64,000 nt of DNA, from the NCBI GenBank assembly GCA_030834695.1, contig JAUQXK010000088.1, positions 1 through 64,000 of the forward strand, in the 5' to 3' direction. Positions 32,242-40,625 of the stretch are shown here, one piece after another; positions within the stretch are counted from its first letter, which is position 1; every line of letters begins with the position of its first letter. The translations under genes and the position numbers were made by a program. This DNA is from Desulfobacterales bacterium. Its GTDB lineage: Bacteria; Desulfobacterota; Desulfobacteria; Desulfobacterales; SpSt-501. Under the pieces are notes generated by a model. The model searched no databases. It had not been told where the DNA came from and saw nothing but the letters and a program-made list of their open reading frames with translations.

Positions 32242-34281
32242 ATGTCCCAAATCACGAAAATCGGCGTCGTCGGTGCCGGCAACATGGGCAGCGGCATTGC
32301 CCAGAAAATCGCCCAAGAGGGCATTCCGGTGGTGATGGTCGACTTGAAGGAGGAGTTCGTCCAGCGCGGCCTGGGCACCATCCGACGGCTGCTGCAAGAG
32401 GGGGTCGAGCGCAAGCTCTTCAAACCGGAGCAGGTCGACCAGATCCTCGCACGCGTCACGGGCACCACCGACTTCAAAGCATTGGCCGAGGTCGATATCG
32501 TCATCGAGGCCGTCTTCGAAGATAAGCAGGTCAAGGCGGACCTTTTTAAAAAATTGGACCAGATCTGCTCGCCAGCCACCATCCTGGCCACCAACACATC
32601 GAGCTTCTATGTACGGGAGTTCGCCGAAAAAACCTCGCGGCCCGATCGTTTCGTGGGTCTGCACTATTTCTATCACCCGGCTAAAAACCGGCTGCTCGAA
32701 GTGATCCCGCACGGCGGCACCAGTTCACTGACCGTTGAAAAGTCGCTGCTGGCAGCCAAGCTGCACGGCAAGACCTCGATCCTCGTCAAGGACGCCCCGG
32801 GGTTTGCCGTCAATCGCTTCTTCGTGCCGTTTCTGAACGAAGCCGCCCGCATGCTCGAAGAGGGCCTGGCCGACATCGCCACGATCGAGGAGGGCGGCAA
32901 GCGCGCCTTCAGGATCGGCATGGGGCCTTTCCAGCTCATGAACGTCACCGGAATCCCGATTGCCGTCCATGCCGCCACCACTCTGGGAAACGAGCTCGGC
33001 CCCTTCTACGCCCCGGCGCCGATTCTGAAAGCCCAGATGGAAAAGAAAGAGAACTGGAAGATCGAAGGGCCGGCTGACGAATCCAAGCTGACGGGCGTGG
33101 TCGACCGCTTTCAAGGCGTCTGTCTGGGAGTCGCCGCGGCCCTGGTGGACGAAGGCGTCGCCACCATCGAAGACACCGACCGCGGCGCCAAGATCGGCCT
33201 GCGCTGGCTCCTCGGGCCCTTCGAGATCATGAATAAGATCGGCATCGCCAAGACCTACGAGGTGGTCCGGGCGATCTGCCGCAAATACCCGGACTTCAAG
33301 ATGCCGGCCCTGCTCGAAAAGCAGCACGGTCTCGGCAAACCGTTCGAGTTCAGCTTCGTGGACCTCGAGGTCAAGAACGGGGTCGCTTTCATCACGCTGA
33401 ACCGGCCCGAGGCCATGAACGCCCTCAACGAAGCCGTCGTCGCCCAGCTCGGGCGGCGGTTCGACGAAGCCGAGGCCGATCAACGCGTCAAGGCCATCGT
33501 CTTCCAGGGCGCCGGCAAGGCCTTCGTGGCCGGCGCCGACATCCGCTACTTCGTCGAGAAGATCAAGGCCGGCCGCATTCCGGACATCGTCGCCTTCACC
33601 CGCCAGGGGCACGAGCTCTTTCTGCGCATCGAGGAATCCAGGAAGCTCACCATCGCCCTGCTCGACGGGCTTTCGCTCGGCGGCGGCAGCGAATTGGCGC
33701 TGGCCTGCCAGGCGATCGTCGCCACCCCGGCCGGGTCCATGGCCTTTCCGGAAACCGGCATCGGCATCTACCCGGGACTCGGCGGCATGCTGCGCACGGC
33801 GCGCCATGTGGGCCCGGAGCTAGCGAAGTATTTTGCCTTCACGGGGGCGGCCATGAGCGCCGCGGACGCCCAGGCGCTCGGCATCGTCACCCGGTTGGTG
33901 CCGCCCGCGGAGGTGGATGCCGCCATCCAGGCCCTCGTCGCCGCCGGCCGTCCGGACAAGTACCGCACGCGGCCGATTCCGGAAAAATTCAAGCCCTTCG
34001 CCCAGCTGTTCGAAAAGGCCCGCATCCCGGCGCTGCTCTCCGGCAAGATCCCGGACGGCGTGAACGCCGACCTGGCCGGCAAGGCCGCGAAGACGCTGGG
34101 ATACAAGGCGCCGGTGGCCCTGCGCATCGCCGACGAGATCGTCGACCGCCAGGCGGGCCTGCCGATGCGGGAAGCGGTCGAAATCGAGCTGGCGCGTTTG
34201 AAGGATATCTTTGCCACCGCCGACGCGCTCGAGGGCCTGTCCTCGGTCGGGAAACGCCGGCCCGAATTCAAGGGGCAGTAA
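32242..34281 (+). CDS. 3-hydroxyacyl-CoA dehydrogenase / enoyl-CoA hydratase fusion
   Basis: A 679-aa bifunctional protein. The dehydrogenase comes first: Rossmann VVGAGNMGSGIAQKIAQ at 10-26, ATNTSSFYVREFAEK, HYFYHPAKNRLLEVI and two C-terminal helical segments to ~365. The crotonase domain follows at ~370-679 (VAFITLNRPEAMNALNEAVV, KAFVAGADI, LSLGGGSELALACQAIV, PETGIGIYPGLGG). This order is the reverse of FadB/FadJ and is known mainly from archaeal and some bacterial proteins. AAGGAGGAA precedes ATG 32242. It probably serves beta-oxidation downstream of ring opening, e.g. glutaryl-CoA-derived crotonyl-CoA to acetoacetyl-CoA. Confidence 0.93.
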   Translation: MSQITKIGVVGAGNMGSGIAQKIAQEGIPVVMVDLKEEFVQRGLGTIRRLLQEGVERKLFKPEQVDQILARVTGTTDFKALAEVDIVIEAVFEDKQVKADLFKKLDQICSPATILATNTSSFYVREFAEKTSRPDRFVGLHYFYHPAKNRLLEVIPHGGTSSLTVEKSLLAAKLHGKTSILVKDAPGFAVNRFFVPFLNEAARMLEEGLADIATIEEGGKRAFRIGMGPFQLMNVTGIPIAVHAATTLGNELGPFYAPAPILKAQMEKKENWKIEGPADESKLTGVVDRFQGVCLGVAAALVDEGVATIEDTDRGAKIGLRWLLGPFEIMNKIGIAKTYEVVRAICRKYPDFKMPALLEKQHGLGKPFEFSFVDLEVKNGVAFITLNRPEAMNALNEAVVAQLGRRFDEAEADQRVKAIVFQGAGKAFVAGADIRYFVEKIKAGRIPDIVAFTRQGHELFLRIEESRKLTIALLDGLSLGGGSELALACQAIVATPAGSMAFPETGIGIYPGLGGMLRTARHVGPELAKYFAFTGAAMSAADAQALGIVTRLVPPAEVDAAIQALVAAGRPDKYRTRPIPEKFKPFAQLFEKARIPALLSGKIPDGVNADLAGKAAKTLGYKAPVALRIADEIVDRQAGLPMREAVEIELARLKDIFATADALEGLSSVGKRRPEFKGQ

Positions 34282-34288
34282 ACCCGGC

Positions 34289-34510
34289 ATGACCCGTGCG
34301 GAGGAGCTGGCCGCCCAGGGCTGGCGGCGCCAGGCCACCACCGATGAGCCGCGCCTCTCCGAAATGGCGGATCTGTATCGCCAAATCGGCATGGAAGTGC
34401 ACCTGGAGCCGTTTCATCCCGAGGAAGAAGAGGGCTGCATCGGCTGCCTGGCGGAATCCCCGGATCGCTACTGGACCATCTATATACGCAAAAGGGAGGG
34501 ATCGTCATGA
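34289..34510 (+). CDS. Small protein of unknown function (73 aa) before bamQ
   Basis: ATG 34289 to TGA 34510, overlapping bamQ by 4 nt (ATGA), so translation is probably coupled. The sequence is soluble and acidic with LYRQIGMEVHLEPFHPEEEE, then GCIGCLAES (a CxxC pair) and DRYWTIYIRK. The CxxC could bind metal or act in redox. It starts 7 nt after the fusion-gene stop. I do not recognise a named family; the tight packing suggests it is a real gene with a job linked to BamQ or to the FeS enzymes. Confidence 0.75.
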   Translation: MTRAEELAAQGWRRQATTDEPRLSEMADLYRQIGMEVHLEPFHPEEEEGCIGCLAESPDRYWTIYIRKREGSS

Positions 34511-35577
34511 GCATGATTTCCTGGCAGATGGTGGAACCGAAGAAACCCCTGCAACGCGTGGAAGCCCCGCTGCCGACGCCGGGCGCCGGCGAGGTCCGGC
34601 TGCGGGTGGTCGGCTGCGGCGTATGCCACACCGATCTCGGGTTTTACTACGACGGCGTGCGCACCAAGTCGCCGCTGCCCCTGACCCTGGGGCATGAGAT
34701 CAGCGGGATGGTCGATGCGGTCGGACCGGGCGCGGAGCGCTGGTCGGGCAAGGCGGTCCTGGTGCCGGCGGTCATGCCCTGCGGGGAATGCGATGTGTGC
34801 CGGCGCCGCTTCGGCAACATCTGCGCCGCCCAGAAGATGCCCGGCAACGACATCCCGGGCGGGTTTGCCACGCACATTGTGGTGCCGGCGAAGCAGCTAT
34901 GCGAGGTACCGCTGGGGAACGACGGCAAGCCGGCCGGCACTTCGGGTGTCCGTCTGGCCGAGCTGTCCGTGGTGGCCGATGCCCTGACGACCCCTTACCA
35001 GGCCATCCACGAATCGGGGCTGACCGACCAGGACACCGCCATCTTCGTGGGCGTCGGCGGGGTCGGCGGCTTCGGTGTCCAGATCGCCAAGGCGTTGGGG
35101 GCATTGGTTCTGGCCATCGATGTCGACGCGCAGAAGCTCGACGCCATCAGCGCTTACGCCGACCAGACCTTCAACGCCGCGCAGATGCCTTTCAAGGACC
35201 TGCGCAAGGCCGTTTCGGATGCGGTCAAGGCGAAGGGCCGGCGGCGCACGGAGTGGAAGATCTTCGAAACCTCGGGCACGGCCGCCGGACAGCAGACCGC
35301 CTTCGGCCTGCTCACCTTCGGATCCTCGCTGGCGGTGGTCGGGTTCACCATGGACACGGTCAACCTCCGCCTGTCGAACCTGATGGCGTTTCATGCCACC
35401 GCCCGCGGCAACTGGGGATGCGTTCCCGAGCACTACCCGGCGGCCCTGGATCTCGTACTCAGCGGCAAGGTTCAGCTCGGACCGTTTGTAAAGACCTTCC
35501 CGCTCGAACAGATCAACGATGTCTTTGAAATGGTTCACGGCCGCCGGATCCGCGAACGGCCGATCATGGTGCCGTGA
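34507..35577 (+). CDS. bamQ: 6-hydroxycyclohex-1-ene-1-carbonyl-CoA dehydrogenase
   Basis: A 356-aa zinc-dependent medium-chain dehydrogenase. The catalytic zinc region is CGVCHTDLGFYYDGVRTKSP with GHEISG. The structural zinc site is CGECDVCRRRFGNIC. The Rossmann motif is GVGGVGGFGVQIAKALGA near 185-202. The specific signatures MPGNDIPGGFATHIVVPA and the MAFHATARGNWGC region match BamQ/Had. It oxidises the hydroxy intermediate made by BamR to the 6-oxo compound hydrolysed by BamA, producing NADH. With bamA and bamR this completes the modified beta-oxidation of the dienoyl-CoA. Confidence 0.94.
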   Translation: MSMISWQMVEPKKPLQRVEAPLPTPGAGEVRLRVVGCGVCHTDLGFYYDGVRTKSPLPLTLGHEISGMVDAVGPGAERWSGKAVLVPAVMPCGECDVCRRRFGNICAAQKMPGNDIPGGFATHIVVPAKQLCEVPLGNDGKPAGTSGVRLAELSVVADALTTPYQAIHESGLTDQDTAIFVGVGGVGGFGVQIAKALGALVLAIDVDAQKLDAISAYADQTFNAAQMPFKDLRKAVSDAVKAKGRRRTEWKIFETSGTAAGQQTAFGLLTFGSSLAVVGFTMDTVNLRLSNLMAFHATARGNWGCVPEHYPAALDLVLSGKVQLGPFVKTFPLEQINDVFEMVHGRRIRERPIMVP

Positions 35578-35604
35578 TCGCTTCAAGCTTGAAAGGAATC
35601 ATAT

Positions 35605-37470
35605 ATGCACAAACTGTTGACGGACAAACCCGGCGACCAGATGATGCTGCTCGGCAATGAGGCCATCGCCCGCGGAGCCATCGAGGCCGGCGTCGGCTTT
35701 ACCAGCACTTATCCCGGCACCCCGTCCTCGGAGCTCTCGCTCAGCTTCTTCCAGATGTCCAAGGAGAGCGACCTGTACTTCGAGTACTGCACCAACGAAA
35801 AAGTCGCCGTGGAGGTTTCGGCCGGTGCCGCTGCCTGCGGCGTGCGCAGCATGGCCGTGATGAAGCACGTGGGCCTCAACGTGGCGGCCGACGCCCTGAT
35901 GACGCTGGCCTACGTGGGCGTCAAGGGCGGCATGGTCATCCTCACGGCCGACGACCCGGCCATGTTCTCCAGCCAGAACGAGCAGGACAACCGCTACTAT
36001 GCCAAAATCTCCGGCCTGCCCATGCTGGAGCCGTCCTCGGTCGAGGAGGCCCACCGCATCGTCGCGGATGCCTTCGACCTCTCCGAGCAGCTCCAGGAGC
36101 CGGTCCTGCTGCGAACCACCACGCGCATCAACCATTCCTCCGGCGTCGTCACCCTTGGCGCCATCCGGCCGCGCCGGACCCGTGGCAGCTTTGTCAAGGA
36201 CCCGCTCAATCTCGTGACGGTGCCGGCGGTTTCGCGCAAACTGCACGTCAAGCTGCTCCAGAACTACGAAAAGGCGCTCGAGCTGGCGGAAACCTCGCCC
36301 TGGAACCTGCGCGAAGGCGACGGCCCCTGGGGCATTCTGTGCAACGGCGTCAGCTACAACTACGTCAAGGACGCGGTGGGCGATCTCGGCATCGCAGCCA
36401 AGGTCCGCCTGCTCCGGATCGGGTTCTCGCATCCGCTCCCGCCCCGCAAGATCCGTGACTTCCTGCAGGGCTGCGAGAAAGTGCTCGTGGTCGAGGAAGG
36501 CGAGCCCTATCTGGAGGAGGGCGCCAAGGCCATCGCCCAGGAAGCCGGCCTCACCCTTCCGATCCGCGGCAAGGCCCCGGAGCTGCTCTCGCGGCTCTAT
36601 GAATTCGACCCGGCCATGGTCCGGCGCGTGGTCGGCGACTACTTCGGGGTGCCCTGGAAAGCTCGGCCCCCGGTCGATGTTTCGGACCTACCGCCCATCC
36701 CCCAGCGGCCGCCGACGCTCTGCGCCGGATGTTCTCACCGGGCGACCTACTATGAAGTTCGCAAGGCCGCCGAAGAGCTGGGCATCGAGACCCTCTATCC
36801 GAGCGATATCGGCTGCTACACGCTGGGGCTGCTGCCGCCGCTTTCAATGGCCGATTATCTGATCTGCATGGGATCCTCCACCGGCACGGCCGGCGGCTTC
36901 GCCCAGGCCAGCGGCCGCAAGGTCGTTTCGTTCATCGGCGACTCCACCTTCTTCCATTCCGGAATCCCCGGGCTGATCAACGCCGTTTTCAACCAGCACG
37001 ACCTCACGCTCGTCATCCTGGACAACGGCATCACCGCCATGACCGGCCATCAACCGAACCCCGGCGTGGACATGAGCCAGCTCAAGATGGAAGGCTACGG
37101 TCGGGTATCCATCGAAGCCGTCGTGCGCGCCCTGGGAGTGCCGCATGTGACGGTGATCAAGCCGTATAAAGTGAAGAAGAGCGTCGAGGCGATCAAGGAG
37201 GCGTTGCAGTTCAAGGGGGTCTCCGTGATCATCTCTCAGGAGCTGTGCGTGCTCTACGCCGCCAATCTCAAGCTGCCCCGGCGCAAGCCGTTCCAGGTGA
37301 GCGACAAGTGCCGCAACCACCGCGTGTGCATGACCCGGCTGGCCTGCCCGGCTTTTTATGTCTGGAACGAGCGCATCAAAATCGACGCAAACCTCTGCAC
37401 CGGCTGCGCGCTCTGCGCCCAGATCTGCCCGGAGAACGCGATCCTGCCGGTCAAGGAGGAGAAGAGATAA
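35605..37470 (+). CDS. iorA: Indolepyruvate:ferredoxin oxidoreductase, alpha subunit
   Basis: A 621-aa protein of usual length. The N-terminal pyrimidine-binding domain is LLGNEAIARGAIEAGVGFTS and YPGTPSSELS. A central TPP-binding domain has LCAGCSHRATYYEVRKA, SDIGCYTLGLLPP and the GDSTFFHSGIPGLINAV / LDNGITAMTGHQPNPG motif. The C-terminal ferredoxin domain has a first, less regular cluster (CRNHRVCMTRLACP) and CTGCALCAQICP. It oxidatively decarboxylates aromatic 2-oxo acids (phenylpyruvate, indolepyruvate) to arylacetyl-CoA, reducing ferredoxin. IorB overlaps its stop codon. This links aromatic amino acids to the aryl-CoA genes around it and supplies low-potential electrons. Confidence 0.95.
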   Translation: MHKLLTDKPGDQMMLLGNEAIARGAIEAGVGFTSTYPGTPSSELSLSFFQMSKESDLYFEYCTNEKVAVEVSAGAAACGVRSMAVMKHVGLNVAADALMTLAYVGVKGGMVILTADDPAMFSSQNEQDNRYYAKISGLPMLEPSSVEEAHRIVADAFDLSEQLQEPVLLRTTTRINHSSGVVTLGAIRPRRTRGSFVKDPLNLVTVPAVSRKLHVKLLQNYEKALELAETSPWNLREGDGPWGILCNGVSYNYVKDAVGDLGIAAKVRLLRIGFSHPLPPRKIRDFLQGCEKVLVVEEGEPYLEEGAKAIAQEAGLTLPIRGKAPELLSRLYEFDPAMVRRVVGDYFGVPWKARPPVDVSDLPPIPQRPPTLCAGCSHRATYYEVRKAAEELGIETLYPSDIGCYTLGLLPPLSMADYLICMGSSTGTAGGFAQASGRKVVSFIGDSTFFHSGIPGLINAVFNQHDLTLVILDNGITAMTGHQPNPGVDMSQLKMEGYGRVSIEAVVRALGVPHVTVIKPYKVKKSVEAIKEALQFKGVSVIISQELCVLYAANLKLPRRKPFQVSDKCRNHRVCMTRLACPAFYVWNERIKIDANLCTGCALCAQICPENAILPVKEEKR

Positions 37471-38066
37471 TGATGGAAACCAAACGACTTGTAATGGTAG
37501 CGGTCGGAGGACAGGGCAACCTGCTGGCATCGAGCGTCCTGGGGGAAGCGGCGCGATTGGCGGGGGTGCCCATGCGCATGAGCGAAATCCACGGCATGGC
37601 CCAACGCGGCGGGGTGGTCGAGTCCGCGCTGATTTTTGGCAACGCCCACAGCACGATCATATCCGACGGCGACGCCGACGTGCTGATGGGCTTCGAACCG
37701 GCGGAGACCCTGCGGGCGCTCGCCAAGTGCAACCGCAACTCGGTGGCCATTACCAACCTGGCGCCGCTGATGCCGTTCACGGTCAACATCGGCCAGGGGG
37801 TTTATCCGGATTTGAATAAACTTCAGGCATTGATCCGCGCCAAGACCGCGCGGTTGATCGCCTTCAACGCCACCGCGCTGGCCCGCGAGGCCGGCAATGT
37901 CTTGTCGGTGAACATGGTGCTGCTGGGTGCACTGACCCAAACCGCCGTGCTGCCGTTGACCGTCGACCACGTCAAGGCGGCCATGCAGCACAAGACCAAG
38001 CCGGCTTTTCTGGATGCGAACCTCAAAGCGTTTGATCTGGGGTTCGCCGCCGCCCAGAACGCCTGA
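37470..38066 (+). CDS. iorB: Indolepyruvate:ferredoxin oxidoreductase, beta subunit
   Basis: A 198-aa protein with two adjacent ATG codons at 37470 and 37473; the first overlaps the iorA stop (TAATG). The gamma-type 2-oxoacid oxidoreductase fold shows VAVGGQGNLLASSVLGEAAR and MSEIHGMAQRGGVVESALIF, where the HGMAQRGG motif is diagnostic. It binds CoA/2-oxo acid jointly with IorA. It is strictly paired with iorA. Confidence 0.95.
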   Translation: MMETKRLVMVAVGGQGNLLASSVLGEAARLAGVPMRMSEIHGMAQRGGVVESALIFGNAHSTIISDGDADVLMGFEPAETLRALAKCNRNSVAITNLAPLMPFTVNIGQGVYPDLNKLQALIRAKTARLIAFNATALAREAGNVLSVNMVLLGALTQTAVLPLTVDHVKAAMQHKTKPAFLDANLKAFDLGFAAAQNA

Positions 38067-38159
38067 GGCCCTAACGCTCAACTTAACCGTATTGCCGAAA
38101 ACGACAATTCGTGCCGGAACGCCGAGCACGGAGGATCCAACAGGGGGAGGACGAAGATC

Positions 38160-39506
38160 ATGGCGACCCAATCGCGCGCAGCCAAAGAGGACAGCCGAAA
38201 GTACTGGGATGAAAAGTTCGAAACGATGCCGACCGCCGAGCTTCAGAAGTTCCAGCTTCGCAAACTCAAGGAAACCGTGGCCTGGGCGTACGAGCGCATT
38301 CCCTTTTACCACCGCAAGCTGGACGAAGCCGGGATAAAACCGAGCGGCATCAAGTCCCTGGACGATCTCGCCAAATTGCCGTTCACGGTCAAGAACGACC
38401 TGCGCGACAACTATCCCTTCGGCCTGTGCGCGGTGCCGCTCGAGGAGGTCGTCCGGGTGCACGCCTCTTCGGGCACCACCGGCAAGCCGATCACCGGCCC
38501 CTACACGGCCGAGGATCTGGAGCAGTGGACCGAGTGCATGGCGCGCAACCTGTGGGCGGCCGGCGTGCGGCCCGACGACATCGCTCAGAATGCATACGGC
38601 CATGGCCTTTTCACCGGCGGGCTGGGCTTCCACCAGGGGCTGACCCGCCTCGGCTGTGCGGTGGTGCCAACGAGTTCGGGCCTCACGGAGCGCCAGATCA
38701 CCCTCATGAAAGACTTCGGCGCCACGGCGCTCTTTTCGACGCCCTCCTACGCCCTGACGATCGCCGAACGCGCGGCGGAAATGAAAGTGGACATCCGCGA
38801 GCTGCCCCTGAGGGTCGGCGTCTTCGGAGCGGAGCCCTGGTCCACGGCCATGCGCCAGGAGATCGAGGAGCGCATGGGGATCAAGGCCCACGAGGCTTAC
38901 GGGCTGACCGAACAGGGCGGCCCCGGCGTCGGCTTCGACTGCGTCGCGCAGGACGGCATCCATCTCAACGAGGATCATTTCCTGGCCGAAATCGTCGATC
39001 CGGTCACTCTCGAACCGGTTCCGCTCGGGGAAAAAGGCGAGCTGGTCTTCACGGCCCTGCAGCGCCGGGCGATGCCCCTGCTGCGCTACCGCACCAAGGA
39101 CATCACCCGTCTGCGGCGCGAGAAATGCCCCTGCGGCCGCACGTTTATCAAGATGGACAAGATCTTCGGGCGCTCGGACGACATGCTGATCATCAGCGGC
39201 GTCAACGTGTTCCCCTCCCAGATCGAATCCCTGCTGCTCGAGATCGCCGAGGTGGAGCCCCAGTACCGTCTGGTGGTGCGCAAGAAAGGCTACCTCGATC
39301 AACTCATCGTCCAGGTCGAGGCCAAGAAGGAAGTCTACGACGCCGGTCCGGCCAGACGCCTGGAGGTGGCCGCCAAGGTCATGGCACACATCAAGGGCAT
39401 GATGGGCATCGGCGTCGACGTCGAGCTGGTGGAGGCCAAATTCATCAACCGCAGCGAGGGCAAAGCGCTGCGGGTGGTCGACGAACGTCCCAAACAGCTG
39501 CGGTGA
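38160..39506 (+). CDS. Phenylacetate-CoA ligase (PaaK-like)
   Basis: A 448-aa adenylate-forming enzyme of PaaK size. Motifs are VAWAYERIPFYHRKLDEAG near the N-terminus, the P-loop VHASSGTTGKPITGPYT, YGLTEQGGPGVGFDC, YRTKDITRL with zinc-like CPCGRTF, and FGRSDDMLIISGVNVFPSQI. It forms arylacetyl-CoA from free phenylacetate-type acids with ATP. Located right after iorAB, it may recapture arylacetates released from the IOR reaction, or run in reverse to conserve energy as ATP. Start ATG 38160 follows GGGGGAGG at 38145-38152. Confidence 0.93.
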   Translation: MATQSRAAKEDSRKYWDEKFETMPTAELQKFQLRKLKETVAWAYERIPFYHRKLDEAGIKPSGIKSLDDLAKLPFTVKNDLRDNYPFGLCAVPLEEVVRVHASSGTTGKPITGPYTAEDLEQWTECMARNLWAAGVRPDDIAQNAYGHGLFTGGLGFHQGLTRLGCAVVPTSSGLTERQITLMKDFGATALFSTPSYALTIAERAAEMKVDIRELPLRVGVFGAEPWSTAMRQEIEERMGIKAHEAYGLTEQGGPGVGFDCVAQDGIHLNEDHFLAEIVDPVTLEPVPLGEKGELVFTALQRRAMPLLRYRTKDITRLRREKCPCGRTFIKMDKIFGRSDDMLIISGVNVFPSQIESLLLEIAEVEPQYRLVVRKKGYLDQLIVQVEAKKEVYDAGPARRLEVAAKVMAHIKGMMGIGVDVELVEAKFINRSEGKALRVVDERPKQLR

Positions 39507-39512
39507 CGACGC

Positions 39513-39590
39513 AGGTTCACGGTGGGGCGGTTCACGGTTCGAAAAGCAAAACCATCCTTGAACCGCTGAACCATTGAACCGCCGAACCCT
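39513..39590. repeat. GGTTCA-type repeat, family C (copy 2)
   Basis: GGTTCACGGTTCGAAAAGCA followed by AACCGCTGAACCATTGAACC, matching the inverse of 5520-5573. It lies seven bases after the paaK-like stop. Confidence 0.7.
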
Positions 39591-39636
39591 TCGCCAGAGG
39601 TGAAGGATTGAGAGAAAACCCAAGGAGGACGTCGGC

Positions 39637-40602
39637 ATGACGCAACCATCCGAATTCAAACCCACGCGGTTCGCGGTGGTCGGCGCCGGTCCGGTGGGCT
39701 GCATCGTTGCGGCTTTTCTGGCCAGGGGCGGCTACGAGGTCTCCCTGTGCGACGTGGTGCCGGCCCTGCTGGCACCAGCCCTCGACCCGGGCATCCAATT
39801 GGAGGGTGCCGAGGCCTTTCGGCAAAAAGTCACCCGCACCTGCCTGACGATCGATGATTTGGCCGTCTACCACCCTGAAGTGATCTTCATCACCGTTAAG
39901 GCCAATGCGTTGCCCCTGATCGCCTCCGCCATCGAGGGCTTTTACCGGGAAGGCATGTACGTCATCAGTTGGCAGAACGGCATCGACACGGAGTTGGAGC
40001 TTACCAAGGTCCTGGGACGCAGCGGCGTCATGCGGGCCGTGGTCAATTACGGTTGCGGGCTGGTGGCGCCGGGGCATGTGCGCCTGCCGTTCCATCACCC
40101 GCCGCATTACCTTCAGGAGCTCGACCCGAAATCCAAGGGCGCGACGGAGGCGATTGCGCGGGCGCTGTCCGCCTGCGGCCTGACCACGGAGGCGACGCAG
40201 GACATCATCTCCATGGTCTGGCGCAAGGGCGTGCTGAACGCCTGCATGAATCCCGTGTGCGCCGTGACCGGCCTCACCATGAACCGCGCCATGACCGACC
40301 CCATCGTCTTCCAGACCGTCAATGCCCTCGTGCGGGAGTGCGTCCGGGTCGCGCGCGCGAACGAGATCAACCTGGGCTGGGACTTCTACCCCCACGCGAT
40401 TGAGTACATGAGCAAAGCCGGCGATCACAAACCGTCCATGTTGATGGACATCGAGGCCGGCCGCCGCACCGAAGTGGACTTCATCAACGGCAAGTTCGTG
40501 GAGTACGGCCAGCGCGCCGGAATCGAAACCCCCTTCAATAGGACTTTGCTGTCGCTGGTAAAGGGCCTGGAGTCGAGCATCGAGTCCAGGAAGAAAGGAT
40601 AG
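39637..40602 (+). CDS. ApbA/PanE-type 2-dehydropantoate reductase family protein
   Basis: A 321-aa NADP-type Rossmann protein. It shows FAVVGAGPVGCIVAAFLARG at 11-30, IFITVKANALPLIASAI, SWQNGIDTE and the C-terminal catalytic-Lys region WRKGVLNACMNPVCAVTG with GRRTEVDFINGKFVEYG. Ketopantoate reductase is the best-known activity, reducing a 2-oxo acid with NADPH. Its place between PaaK and the BcrD-type activator argues for a catabolic 2-oxo- or hydroxy-acid dehydrogenase instead of pantothenate synthesis, but that is inference. GGAGG precedes ATG. Confidence 0.85.
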   Translation: MTQPSEFKPTRFAVVGAGPVGCIVAAFLARGGYEVSLCDVVPALLAPALDPGIQLEGAEAFRQKVTRTCLTIDDLAVYHPEVIFITVKANALPLIASAIEGFYREGMYVISWQNGIDTELELTKVLGRSGVMRAVVNYGCGLVAPGHVRLPFHHPPHYLQELDPKSKGATEAIARALSACGLTTEATQDIISMVWRKGVLNACMNPVCAVTGLTMNRAMTDPIVFQTVNALVRECVRVARANEINLGWDFYPHAIEYMSKAGDHKPSMLMDIEAGRRTEVDFINGKFVEYGQRAGIETPFNRTLLSLVKGLESSIESRKKG

Positions 40603-40625
40603 CACACGCCCGCGGTGAAGATCCG

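Noticed and set aside
37356-39704. 782-codon minus-strand frame opposite iorB and paaK
   Set aside because: Antisense to two genes with complete family motifs; a GC-rich shadow frame.
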